In this document: positions 51,392 to 59,528 of the stretch, in pieces
Numbering within the stretch: position 1 is the first letter of the stretch
Layout: each line of letters opens with the position of its first letter
NCBI GenBank assembly: GCA_023384415.1
Contig: JAHDWJ010000020.1
Coordinates: 53,729-116,686, forward strand
Reading direction: 5' to 3'
Source: Anaerolineae bacterium
GTDB taxonomy: Bacteria; Chloroflexota; Anaerolineae; Promineifilales; Promineifilaceae
DNA: 62,958 bases
Translations under genes and position numbers: made by a program
The notes under the pieces: generated by a model
Told to the model about the DNA's origin: nothing
Databases searched by the model: none
The model's input: only the letters and a program-made list of their open reading frames with translations

Positions 51392-53329
51392 TCAATTCAG
51401 CACCGCCAACGGAATCACGGCCGTGCGCTTTTGTCGGTCAGCGATTTTGGTCACGGGGGGGCATTCCCACGCCTCTGGGGCCGTTTCCCGGCGGGTAGCC
51501 GTGAATTGGGGCAAAATGCCACAGGCAAAACATTGATGACGGCAATCCACCCGCGTTTCCTGCTTCTGGCTCATCAAATAATCCTGAGTCAGAAACTTCT
51601 TGGTCACGGCCACATCAATATGCTCCCAGGGGAAAACCTCATCAATGCGCCGTTTGCGGTGGGTATAAAAGGCCGGGTCTAACCCTTCCTCGGCAAACGC
51701 TTCCAGCCACTGCTCCTGATGAAAATGTTCCATCCAGGCATCAAACCTGGCGCCCTTACGCCAGGCCCGCTCCACCACCTCTGCCACCCGCCGATCCCCT
51801 CGCGCCAGGAACCCTTCATACAACGACTCTTTGGGGTCATTCCAGCGTAAAAGCAGCCCCTGCCCGCGCAGCTCCCGCTTGAGCAGGTCTAGTTTGGCAT
51901 AAATCTTGTCCACCTGATCCATCGGCTCCCACTGGAACGGAGTGTGCGGTTTGGGGATGAACGTGCTGACCCCAACATTGACGCTGGCTTTTTTGCCATG
52001 AAATTTGCGCCCTTCCGCTAATACCTGTTTAGATAGATCAATAATCGCTTCCACATCTTCCATCTCTTCCATGGGATGACCGATCATGAAATAAAGTTTG
52101 ATAGTACGCCAGTTGCGCCGGTAAATTTCCCGTGCCGTCGCCAGGAGTTCGTCGTGGGTAACATACTTGTTGATGATGTTACGCATCTTCTCCGTCGCCG
52201 CCTCCGGAGCCAGGGTGAAGCCGCTCCGTTTGCTGTCGCCCAGGTTATCCATCAGTTGGGTAGAGACAGTCTCAATCCGCAGGGAAGGCAGGGAAATATT
52301 CAAGCCCAACTCCCCAAACCGCTGCCCGATTCGCTCGGTGAGTTCCAGGACATTGGTGTAATCGCTGGACGAGAGGGAGAGCAGAGCGATCTCTTCATAG
52401 CCGGTCTCTTCCAGAATTTGCTCCATAGCGTCCAAAACCTCATCTACCGGCCGCTCCCGCACGGGGCGAGTGATCATGCCGGCATGGCAGAAGCGACAGC
52501 CCCGGGTGCAGCCGCGCATAATTTCGATGGGGGCGCGGTTATGCACCGTCTCAATAAACGGGATGATAAATTTGGTCACCGGGGGGGGCATGATCGGCAC
52601 AATGGTTTTTAACACTTTGGCCGGAGCTTCGGGCACGGTGGCATAAATGCGGCGGACGGCCCCGTCATCGTGATACGCCACATCATAGAAGCGGGGGACA
52701 TAACAGCCTTCGATTTGGGCGATCTGGCGCAGCTGCTCATCCCGGCTCAGGTGACGAGTTATCTGGAGCGTCCCGGCGATGCGTAAAATCGCTTCTTCCC
52801 CCTCGCCAATGACAAAAACGTCTATGAAGGGAGCCATCGGTTCGGGATTGGTTACGGCGTGGCCTCCGGCGATAACCAGGGGATATGTTTCATCCCGCTC
52901 AAGGGAACGGACGGGCATTCCGGCTAAATCGAGCAGGTTGAGGGCATTGGTGAACAACTGCTCATACGGCAGGGTGATAGCCAGCATATCAAAATCCCGG
53001 ATGGGGTGTTTGCTTTCCAGGGAGAAGAGGGGGATGTGATGCTGGCGCAGCTTCTCTTCCATATCCAGCCAGGGGGTATAAACCCGTTCGGCCAGTAGTT
53101 TGCGGTGGCTGTTGATAATGTCGTACAGAATCATCAGCCCCAGGTTGGACATGCCCAGATCATAGATGTCTGGGAAAGCCAGGGCGATTTTGCAGTTGAT
53201 GTCGTCCCAGTTTTTGACGATCTGGTTGTATTCGCCCCCGGTGTACCGCCCCGGTTTAGCCACCCGGGGCAAAATACGTTCCAGGGCGAGTTCGATTTGA
53301 GTTGGTGTCATAGATGTATCCATTGGCAA
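51392..53329 (-). CDS. TIGR03960-type radical SAM protein
   Basis: 645 residues. The N-terminal ~230 residues are a B12-binding-like region (DIYDLGMSNLGLMILYDIINSHRKLLAERVYTPW, PLVIAGGHAVTNPEPMAPFIDVFVIGEGEE). The radical SAM core has CTRGCRFCHAG (CxxxCxxC, ~residue 274). The C terminus carries CRHQCFACGI, typical of this family. The usual partner (DUF2344/TIGR03936) is normally adjacent or fused, but none is visible here. Reaction not established. No GCGGCCGC octamer is present in this 1.9-kb gene. Confidence 0.9.
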   Translation of the reverse strand: MPMDTSMTPTQIELALERILPRVAKPGRYTGGEYNQIVKNWDDINCKIALAFPDIYDLGMSNLGLMILYDIINSHRKLLAERVYTPWLDMEEKLRQHHIPLFSLESKHPIRDFDMLAITLPYEQLFTNALNLLDLAGMPVRSLERDETYPLVIAGGHAVTNPEPMAPFIDVFVIGEGEEAILRIAGTLQITRHLSRDEQLRQIAQIEGCYVPRFYDVAYHDDGAVRRIYATVPEAPAKVLKTIVPIMPPPVTKFIIPFIETVHNRAPIEIMRGCTRGCRFCHAGMITRPVRERPVDEVLDAMEQILEETGYEEIALLSLSSSDYTNVLELTERIGQRFGELGLNISLPSLRIETVSTQLMDNLGDSKRSGFTLAPEAATEKMRNIINKYVTHDELLATAREIYRRNWRTIKLYFMIGHPMEEMEDVEAIIDLSKQVLAEGRKFHGKKASVNVGVSTFIPKPHTPFQWEPMDQVDKIYAKLDLLKRELRGQGLLLRWNDPKESLYEGFLARGDRRVAEVVERAWRKGARFDAWMEHFHQEQWLEAFAEEGLDPAFYTHRKRRIDEVFPWEHIDVAVTKKFLTQDYLMSQKQETRVDCRHQCFACGILPQFTATRRETAPEAWECPPVTKIADRQKRTAVIPLAVLN

Positions 53330-53800
53330 AAGGGAGTTATCCTCCTTCCGAAGGTTTCGCGGCCAATGATCGTCAGGGGAAAAACCTTCGGAAGGCTTAA
53401 TAGTTACCTTATTATAGCGAATATGGCCGGGAATGGCTTAAAGCTAACTTTTTCACACATTTTTCTTGCTTGTATGTATTTCTTTAGTGGGAGTAGTAGG
53501 GGGTGTGTATATGTGCATAACTGGGGACACCCCCCAGATGTGGGTGAGTTGATTGCTCTTGGCTATATATAGCTGTGTTTCTCGTGATGGGACATTTGTT
53601 CTTGTGGGTGCGGTTGGGGATAACGGTGGAAGGGGTTGGGGGTGTGGGATTTCCCGTTGGGGAAAATGTGGGAAATAACTGGGTTATGACCGCCATATAT
53701 GGAGTTTCGGGGGGTAGATAATAAGGGCGAAATTTGTCAAGTTATCCACTGAACAGGTCGTTTCTCCACAGTTTTCCTCTACTTATCCACAGCCAGGGGG
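53330..53800. other. 471-bp gap with a cluster of DnaA-box-like sites
   Basis: 53340-53405 is a CCTTCGGAAGG repeat. From 53512 to 53791 there are TGTGCATAA (53512-53520, inverse TTATGCACA), TGGGGATAA (53615-53623), TTATCCACT (53742-53750), TTCTCCACA (53762-53770) and perfect TTATCCACA (53783-53791). A/T palindromes GCTATATATAGC and CCATATATGG also occur. Markedly lower in octamers and more A/T- and G/T-rich than neighbours. Candidate replication-origin-like or DnaA-regulated region; no gene seen. Confidence 0.5.
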
Positions 53801-54616
53801 TCACGATGTTTGGTCGCGGCCGCGGCGGAACAGGTCCATCCAGGCGTTTACCTCATCAGGGCTGAGTTTGCTGGTCGTTTTTTTACGGGTGGGCAGGGGG
53901 GACTCGGTTTTGGCCGGTGTAACGGGATGGGCCGAGGGGGGGGCAGGTTTGGCGGGACTTTCTTCTACCGTGGCTGGCGCGGCCGCAAACAATGCCAGCC
54001 ACGCTTCTACTTCATCTGGGGAAAGGTGTACCCGGTCGGTTTTACGCGGCCGCAGGTCCACCTTCTGGGGTTTAGCTGCTTGAGGTGGTTCAGGGGATCG
54101 GCCCGGTCGGGTGGGTATCGGGGCCGGTGGGGGCGTCTCCGGCTCCGGGCCAAACAGGTCTAACCATTCCGCCACCTCCCGCGCTGAGACCACCGGATCA
54201 TCCGTTACTGTGGGGAGTGGGGTGGGGTTAGCTTCCTGGGCCATCATGGCCGCGAAAACCTCAGCGTAGAGGTGGTTCATCTTTTGCTGGCGGGCCACCT
54301 TGATAATCGCCTGGTCACTGGTGATGACGGTATATTCGGGGCCGGCTTTACGCTCCACCTGACGCATCCGGTAAATGAGCAGCGAATCAGCCGAGCGGCC
54401 CACTGAGGCGAAAATGACGGTGACGCGGCCGCCGGTCCAGCGGCGCTCTTCTCCCCCAGGCAGCCCGGCATCAAAAAAGAGAGTCACCTGCCGTCGTCGG
54501 TCGCGGCCGGCCCACTGCTTCAGCCGCCGCACCAACTGCGCCTCATCATCTTCATCCGCCAGGGAGATGTCTGGCGTTTTACCGATCAGATTATGCCCAT
54601 CAATCCAGTAATTCAT
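53801..54616 (-). CDS. YacP-like NYN-domain protein with repeated C-terminal motif
   Basis: 271 residues. Residues 1-~130 are the YacP/DUF901 NYN nuclease-like domain: YWIDGHNLIG, VTLFFDAGLPGG, SADSLLIYRMRQVERKAGPEYTVITSDQ, with the Asp residues kept. The rest is Pro/Thr-rich with three spaced copies of one motif: SAREVAEWLDLFG, LSPDEVEAWLALFA, LSPDEVNAWMDLFR. Such repeats look like short binding segments. It is preceded upstream of its stop by the DnaA-box cluster. Probable role: RNA processing. Confidence 0.85.
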   Translation of the reverse strand: MNYWIDGHNLIGKTPDISLADEDDEAQLVRRLKQWAGRDRRRQVTLFFDAGLPGGEERRWTGGRVTVIFASVGRSADSLLIYRMRQVERKAGPEYTVITSDQAIIKVARQQKMNHLYAEVFAAMMAQEANPTPLPTVTDDPVVSAREVAEWLDLFGPEPETPPPAPIPTRPGRSPEPPQAAKPQKVDLRPRKTDRVHLSPDEVEAWLALFAAAPATVEESPAKPAPPSAHPVTPAKTESPLPTRKKTTSKLSPDEVNAWMDLFRRGRDQTS

Positions 54617-54657
54617 ATGACCTTATGAGTCAACTTCTGGTACCGAAAACAAGAACA

Positions 54658-54729
54658 TATCCACAGATGACACCGATTTTCACAGATGGTTCAAAAATCT
54701 GTGTTCATCTGTGACATCTGTGGATAAAT
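54658..54729. repeat. Palindromic repeat with TGTGGATAA end (copy C)
   Basis: ATCCACAGATGACACCGATT at the left returns as GTGACATCTGTGGATAAATC at the right. A perfect inverse DnaA box is at 54719-54727. Confidence 0.75.
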
Positions 54730-54762
54730 CTTCAGGGAAATCCGCTCAGCCCTCACTCTTTT

Positions 54763-55404
54763 TTAGGGAAGCGATTTACAAGCGACCCCATTGCCACTGC
54801 CATCGAGACGGTGAATATCTCGCCCCACTTCAACCATACAATGATCATAACACGCTTGCGCGGCCGCCTGGGTCGTAAAATCGCGGCAATCGTAGCTGTT
54901 TTTGCTGCATGTGCAGGGGGCCACATCACCCCATAACCCCTGCCCCGTTTCGCGGGCCGTCCGCTCTAGCTGGCCGAAATAATCCGCCTGGGCCACATCA
55001 GGGGGGAAGGTGGCCTGCCGGGCGTATCCCTGGCTTACCAGCTCCGCATTAACAAAAGTGCCATCAGGCAAATAGACGTAACGCAGCAGCCGCCCAAACC
55101 GATCGGTCTCGGAAACGTCTTTGACCAGGATCACTTCCTGGTTAAGCACCAGATTTTCGTTGGCCGTTTTAGCTTCCTGATAATAAAAATCCCCCCGCTC
55201 TGGGGTGTCCACGCCGATATAGCGCACCCGGTAGGCGGCCGCCCCACCCAGGCGTACTTCAATGGTATCCCCATCAATGACTGAGGTGACTTGGGCGGTA
55301 TCACCGGGGGGAACGGTGGCGCGGCCGCTGTCGCTAATCTCCCCGCAAGCCAGTGGCAAAAGAAAGAGTAGGCAAAACCAGAAATAAGCTCGTGGCCTAA
55401 TCAT
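54763..55404 (-). CDS. Thermonuclease (SNase) lipoprotein with Excalibur-like domain
   Basis: 213 residues from ATG 55404; longer starts exist. Signal peptide and lipobox (LPLAC) predict surface attachment. The SNase domain (~40-165) shows VIDGDTIEVR, YRVRYIGVDTPERGD, ETDRFGRLLRYVYLPDG and GYARQATFPP, retaining the catalytic Arg-Glu-Arg pattern. The C terminus (~170-213) is Cys-rich with DCRDFTTQAAAQACYD and LDGSGNGVACKSLP, like Excalibur calcium-binding modules. It would degrade external nucleic acid. Confidence 0.9.
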   Translation of the reverse strand: MIRPRAYFWFCLLFLLPLACGEISDSGRATVPPGDTAQVTSVIDGDTIEVRLGGAAAYRVRYIGVDTPERGDFYYQEAKTANENLVLNQEVILVKDVSETDRFGRLLRYVYLPDGTFVNAELVSQGYARQATFPPDVAQADYFGQLERTARETGQGLWGDVAPCTCSKNSYDCRDFTTQAAAQACYDHCMVEVGRDIHRLDGSGNGVACKSLP

Positions 55405-55469
55405 AACAAAACTCATAATAAAACAGTTCGCTGCGTTCCCCATTGCTCATTTACCCATTCCCCCATTAA

Positions 55470-55727
55470 CTACTCTTTTATCTGCCTGCTGCTGCCAGAA
55501 CGAATAATGGTTGCCAGAGCGATGATGGCCCACACCAGGTTGAGGAAGGATGAGGGGTACGCCTTGTAATAGAGGGTGTTGATGATGAGGCAAACCCCAC
55601 CCACCAGGTTGAGCAGTTGGAACGGTAGGGCATGGCCGGAGAGCCGTTTGCTGGATACCAGGGCATAAGCGAGGATGAGCGCGGCCGCGCCCAGCCACCC
55701 CACACCATCTATCAGCAGCGTCATCAT
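55470..55727 (-). CDS. CBU_0592-like small membrane protein
   Basis: 85 residues from ATG 55727. Three hydrophobic segments (VGWLGAAALILAYALVSS, LPFQLLNLVGGVCLIINTLYY, SFLNLVWAIIALATII) and the QLLNLVG...NTLYY..YPSSFLNLVW pattern match the CBU_0592 family of small membrane proteins, function unknown. Starts further upstream (55766) are possible. Confidence 0.75.
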   Translation of the reverse strand: MMTLLIDGVGWLGAAALILAYALVSSKRLSGHALPFQLLNLVGGVCLIINTLYYKAYPSSFLNLVWAIIALATIIRSGSSRQIKE

Positions 55728-55800
55728 AAACATACAGCTAACAATTTGATTGACATCAAACCCCACCGCAAGTCAACTTCTTAGATAATAAACAAGTAGT

Positions 55801-55872
55801 GATCCACAGATGACCTAGATTTTCACCGATGGCTTAAAAATCTGTGTTCATCTGTGCCATCTGTGGATAAAT
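55801..55872. repeat. Palindromic repeat with TGTGGATAA end (copy D)
   Basis: GATCCACAGATGACCTAGAT at the left, CATCTGTGCCATCTGTGGAT at the right; the inverse DnaA box is at 55862-55870. It is followed by CACGAATTAAACGAATTAGC, another dispersed word set, immediately before the uvrA stop. Confidence 0.75.
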
Positions 55873-55956
55873 CTTTTCTGGATTGTCCAGACTGGCGGAT
55901 TTTGCCACGAATTAAACGAATTAGCACGAAGGGGAAAGGTAATCGTTCCCTATTTC

Positions 55957-58935
55957 TCAAGAAGTTCTTACCGCTCTTGCCGTTTTCGCGGTGAAATCCT
56001 TCTGTGTCTTCGTCGTTACTTTCAGCTTCCCTTTTGCGGCCGCCGGTTCTTGTCCATTTAGCAGCGGCCGCAAAAATTGCCCCGTAAAAGATGCCTCAAC
56101 CCGTACAATCTCCTCTGGCGTTCCCTCAGCCACGATGCGGCCGCCCCGATTCCCCCCTTCCGGCCCCATATCAATCAGATGGTCCGCCACCTTGATAATA
56201 TCCAGGTTATGCTCAATAATCACCACCGTATTCCCCTTGTCTACCAGCCGGTTCAAAGCCTCAATCAACTTAGCCACATCATGGGTATGCAGTCCCACCG
56301 ACGGTTCATCCAGGATATAAATGGTGCGGCCGGTGGCGATCTTAGACAGCTCCCGGCTCAACTTCACCCGCTGCGCCTCACCCCCACTCAGGGTTGGGGC
56401 TGGCTGTCCCAGGTGGATATACCCCAGCCCCACCTCCACCAGCGTCGCCAGCTTCCGTTTAATGGGGGGATGGTGAGCAAAAAAGGCCAACGCCTCATCA
56501 ATGGTCAAATCTAATACCTGGGAGATATTCAACCCCCGGTAGGTCACCTGGAGCGTCTCCTTGTTATACCGTGCCCCCTGGCAAATTTCACAGGGCACAT
56601 AAATATCAGGCAGAAACTGCATCTCAATCCGGTTTTGCCCCTGCCCTTCACACGCCTCACACCGCCCCCCCTTCACATTAAAGCTAAACCGCCCCGGCTC
56701 ATACCCCCGGATTTTGCTCTCCGGCAAGCTGGCAAACAGGTCTCGGATCGGGTTAAACAGATTAGTGTAGGTGGCCGGATTGGAGCGCGGAGTGCGGCCG
56801 ATGGGGCTTTGGTCAATCTCAATCACCTTGTCCAAAAATTCCAGCCCCTCAATCCGCTCATGTTTGCCCGGCACTGTTTTGGCCTGGTAAAAATGTTGCA
56901 GCAGCCGCTTGCCCAAAATCTCAACTAAAAAGGAGCTTTTACCGCTGCCACTGACCCCGGTGATGCACACCAGCTTGCCCAGGGGGATGCAGATGTCCAA
57001 ATTTTGCAGATTGTTTTCCCGCGCCCCGCGCACCATCAGGAACTCCCCCGTCCCTGGGCGACGCTTCTTGGGGATGGGGATGGATAAACGGCCGCTCAGG
57101 TACCCCCCCGTCAGCGATGTTTCATGGGCCATCACCTGCTCCGGGGTGCCCGAAACCACAATCTCCCCCCCCTGGATGCCCGCTCCCGGCCCCAAATCAA
57201 TCAGCCAATCGGACTGCCGCATTGTGTCTTCATCATGCTCTACTACCAGCACCGTATTGCCCAAATCCCGCATCCCTTTGAGCGTCTGGATAAGCCGGGC
57301 ATTATCCCGCTGGTGCAGGCCGATACTCGGCTCATCCAGCACATACAGAACCCCCATCAGGCGGCTGCCAATCTGGGTGGCCAGGCGGATGCGCTGTGCT
57401 TCACCCCCACTGAGCGACCCGGCCGCCCGGTTCAGGGTGAGATAATCCAGCCCGACGTTGATCAAAAACTCCAGCCGGTCATGGATCTCCTTGAGGATGG
57501 GGGCGGCAATCAACTGCTGCCGGTGGCTGAGCGGCGTCGTTTCTGGCTGTTGCAGTTGGTTGACCCAAGCCAGCGTTTGCAAAACCGGTTGGGCCGTCAG
57601 GGTGTGGATGTGCATGTCGTTAATTTCCACGGCCCGGGCCGTGGGGTTCAGCCGGGTGCCTTCACAGGTGGAGCAGGGCTGATCCACCATGAACTCTTCT
57701 AGCTTTTGCCGCACATAATCAGACGTGGATTCAAGGTACCGCCGCTGTAAATTGGGAATTACCCCTTCATATTGGGTGCGGTATTCTCGCCGCGCTGCTT
57801 CCCGGTTGACATAAAGCACGGAGATGGTCTCCTCGCCGCTGCCATGCAGCAGGACGTGCATCTGGGCGTCATTGAGCTGGTAAACGGGCAAATTGGTGGG
57901 AATGCCGAAATGGTCGGCAGTCGCTTTGAGAAGCTGCCAGTAATACCCCTGCTTGTCATCCGTTGGCCAGCCGATGATGGCCCCTTCTTCCAGGCTCAAC
58001 TGTCTGTTGGGCACAATCAAATCGGCGTCAAACGCTTTGCGGGTGCCTAACCCCTGACAGTCGGGACAGGCCCCATGGGGGCTGTTGAAGCTGAAGCTGC
58101 GCGGCTCAATAGCTGGCATACTGGTGCCATCGTAGGCGCAGGAGAGGTGTTCGGAATAGAAATGGTCGCGGGGGTTCTGGCTGTCGGTGACATCGTTGAT
58201 GATGACGACCCCTTCCCCCAGGCGTAAGGCGGTTTCGATGGAGTCGGTGAGACGACTGCGGCCGCTGCGGGCTTCTTCACTCTCATCATCAGGATCATGC
58301 TGGATGACCAATCGGTCTACCACGGCCTCAATGGAATGGTTCTTGTACCGGTCTAGCTCAATCGCCTCATCTACCTGGCGCAGCTCCCCATTGACCCGCA
58401 CCCGGACAAAGCCGGCCTTGCGAATATCCTCAAAGACGCTCTGGTGATGTCCTTTGCGGTCTTTAACCAGGGGAGCCAGGATTTGGATGCGGCCGCCTTT
58501 GGGCATACGCAGCACACTCTCCACAATCTGCTCCGCCGATTGGGGCATCACCGGGCGGCCGCATACCGGGCAGTGCGGTGTGCCGGCACGGGCAAACAAG
58601 AGGCGCAAATAATCATAAATCTCCGTCACCGTGCCCACCGTCGAGCGGGGGTTATGGCTTACCCCCTTCTGGTCAATCGAGACCGCCGGGCTGAGACCCT
58701 CAATCTGGTCCACATCCGGCTTCTCCATCTGTCCCAGAAACTGCCGGGCATAGGCCGAGAGAGATTCCACATACCGCCGCTGCCCTTCGGCAAAAATCGT
58801 ATCAAACGCCAGCGACGATTTGCCCGAACCAGAGAGACCCGTCAGAACAACCAGCTTATCCCGAGGGATTTCCACATCAATATTTTTCAGATTATGTTCG
58901 CGTGCCCCACGAACAACGATTTTATCCAGAGCCAT
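55957..58935 (-). CDS. uvrA: Excinuclease ABC subunit A (UvrA)
   Basis: 992 residues from ATG 58935; the ATG three codons earlier sits directly on the AGGA and is less likely. Two ABC ATPase halves: [36 protein letters not shown] (first Walker A) and [20 protein letters not shown] (second). [14 protein letters not shown] and [15 protein letters not shown] are the signatures. Zinc modules are [14 protein letters not shown] and [13 protein letters not shown]...CEICQGARY. It loads UvrB at DNA lesions. The last ~20 residues ([19 protein letters not shown]) are encoded by a dispersed intergenic repeat and are not a normal UvrA end. Confidence 0.97.
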   Translation of the reverse strand: MALDKIVVRGAREHNLKNIDVEIPRDKLVVLTGLSGSGKSSLAFDTIFAEGQRRYVESLSAYARQFLGQMEKPDVDQIEGLSPAVSIDQKGVSHNPRSTVGTVTEIYDYLRLLFARAGTPHCPVCGRPVMPQSAEQIVESVLRMPKGGRIQILAPLVKDRKGHHQSVFEDIRKAGFVRVRVNGELRQVDEAIELDRYKNHSIEAVVDRLVIQHDPDDESEEARSGRSRLTDSIETALRLGEGVVIINDVTDSQNPRDHFYSEHLSCAYDGTSMPAIEPRSFSFNSPHGACPDCQGLGTRKAFDADLIVPNRQLSLEEGAIIGWPTDDKQGYYWQLLKATADHFGIPTNLPVYQLNDAQMHVLLHGSGEETISVLYVNREAARREYRTQYEGVIPNLQRRYLESTSDYVRQKLEEFMVDQPCSTCEGTRLNPTARAVEINDMHIHTLTAQPVLQTLAWVNQLQQPETTPLSHRQQLIAAPILKEIHDRLEFLINVGLDYLTLNRAAGSLSGGEAQRIRLATQIGSRLMGVLYVLDEPSIGLHQRDNARLIQTLKGMRDLGNTVLVVEHDEDTMRQSDWLIDLGPGAGIQGGEIVVSGTPEQVMAHETSLTGGYLSGRLSIPIPKKRRPGTGEFLMVRGARENNLQNLDICIPLGKLVCITGVSGSGKSSFLVEILGKRLLQHFYQAKTVPGKHERIEGLEFLDKVIEIDQSPIGRTPRSNPATYTNLFNPIRDLFASLPESKIRGYEPGRFSFNVKGGRCEACEGQGQNRIEMQFLPDIYVPCEICQGARYNKETLQVTYRGLNISQVLDLTIDEALAFFAHHPPIKRKLATLVEVGLGYIHLGQPAPTLSGGEAQRVKLSRELSKIATGRTIYILDEPSVGLHTHDVAKLIEALNRLVDKGNTVVIIEHNLDIIKVADHLIDMGPEGGNRGGRIVAEGTPEEIVRVEASFTGQFLRPLLNGQEPAAAKGKLKVTTKTQKDFTAKTARAVRTS

Positions 58936-58944
58936 AGGTATCAT

Positions 58945-59126
58945 TCCTGATTTGCGAGTGTGCGAGTAGGCGAGTGGGCGAGTTTATTTGTGAGTAATCT
59001 CCGTGTTCCTCAATCTCGTAATTTCCCAGTCTCCCCTCTTCCACATTCGCACAAATATTCTACAAACGGAACGATTATTTTAGCACGATGTATGGTTTGT
59101 GGCTATGACATTTTAGACACAGCAGC
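58945..59126. other. Upstream gap of uvrA
   Basis: 58951-58985 is a heptamer array (TTTGCGAGTGTGCGAGTAGG then CGAGTGGGCGAG). No gene or clear promoter recognised. Confidence 0.5.
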
Positions 59127-59340
59127 CGTTCTCAATTTGCCCTGAAATGCCTGTCGGGGCGGGACAGGTGGGCCAGGGTTTTGGTCAAACGGGAGCGTTC
59201 TGTTCCCACCTGTCTCGCCCCGCCTTGGTTGAAACGCGGGGGCAAAGGGGGTGAGACAGGCGGGAATGAGATTGAACCGGTTGACCCAGATGGCTGCCCG
59301 CCTGTCCCACCCCTACGACGGGTCTTAAATTGAGAATTGC
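59127..59340. repeat. MITE-like element, copy 2
   Basis: Same order and ends as 16464-16681 (GTTCTCAATTTGCCC ... TTAAATTGAGAATTGC), about 214 bp, diverged at scattered positions. Non-coding. Confidence 0.75.
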
Positions 59341-59442
59341 TGTGGGTACGGATGGGCAGGATTAGAGGATTGGTTAGCCCGTCTCTCCTTATCCGCCAAT
59401 CCTGCCCATCCGCGTTCCCTCCTCACCTGAACCAGGGTAATT

Positions 59443-59451
59443 TGTTATACT
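59443..59451 (+). promoter_or_regulatory. Extended -10 promoter of the NACHT-FGE gene
   Basis: TGTTATACT gives an extended -10 (TG, one base, TATACT at 59446-59451). No good -35 is visible. The leader (from ~59458) folds a hairpin at 59484-59510 before AGGAG and ATG 59529. Confidence 0.5.
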
Positions 59452-59528
59452 ACCCAGACCAGGGAGAGTGAACCGTGAACAGGGTAGGACGATTTGGTAA
59501 ATCGCCCTACATTTTTCAGGAGAACGAT

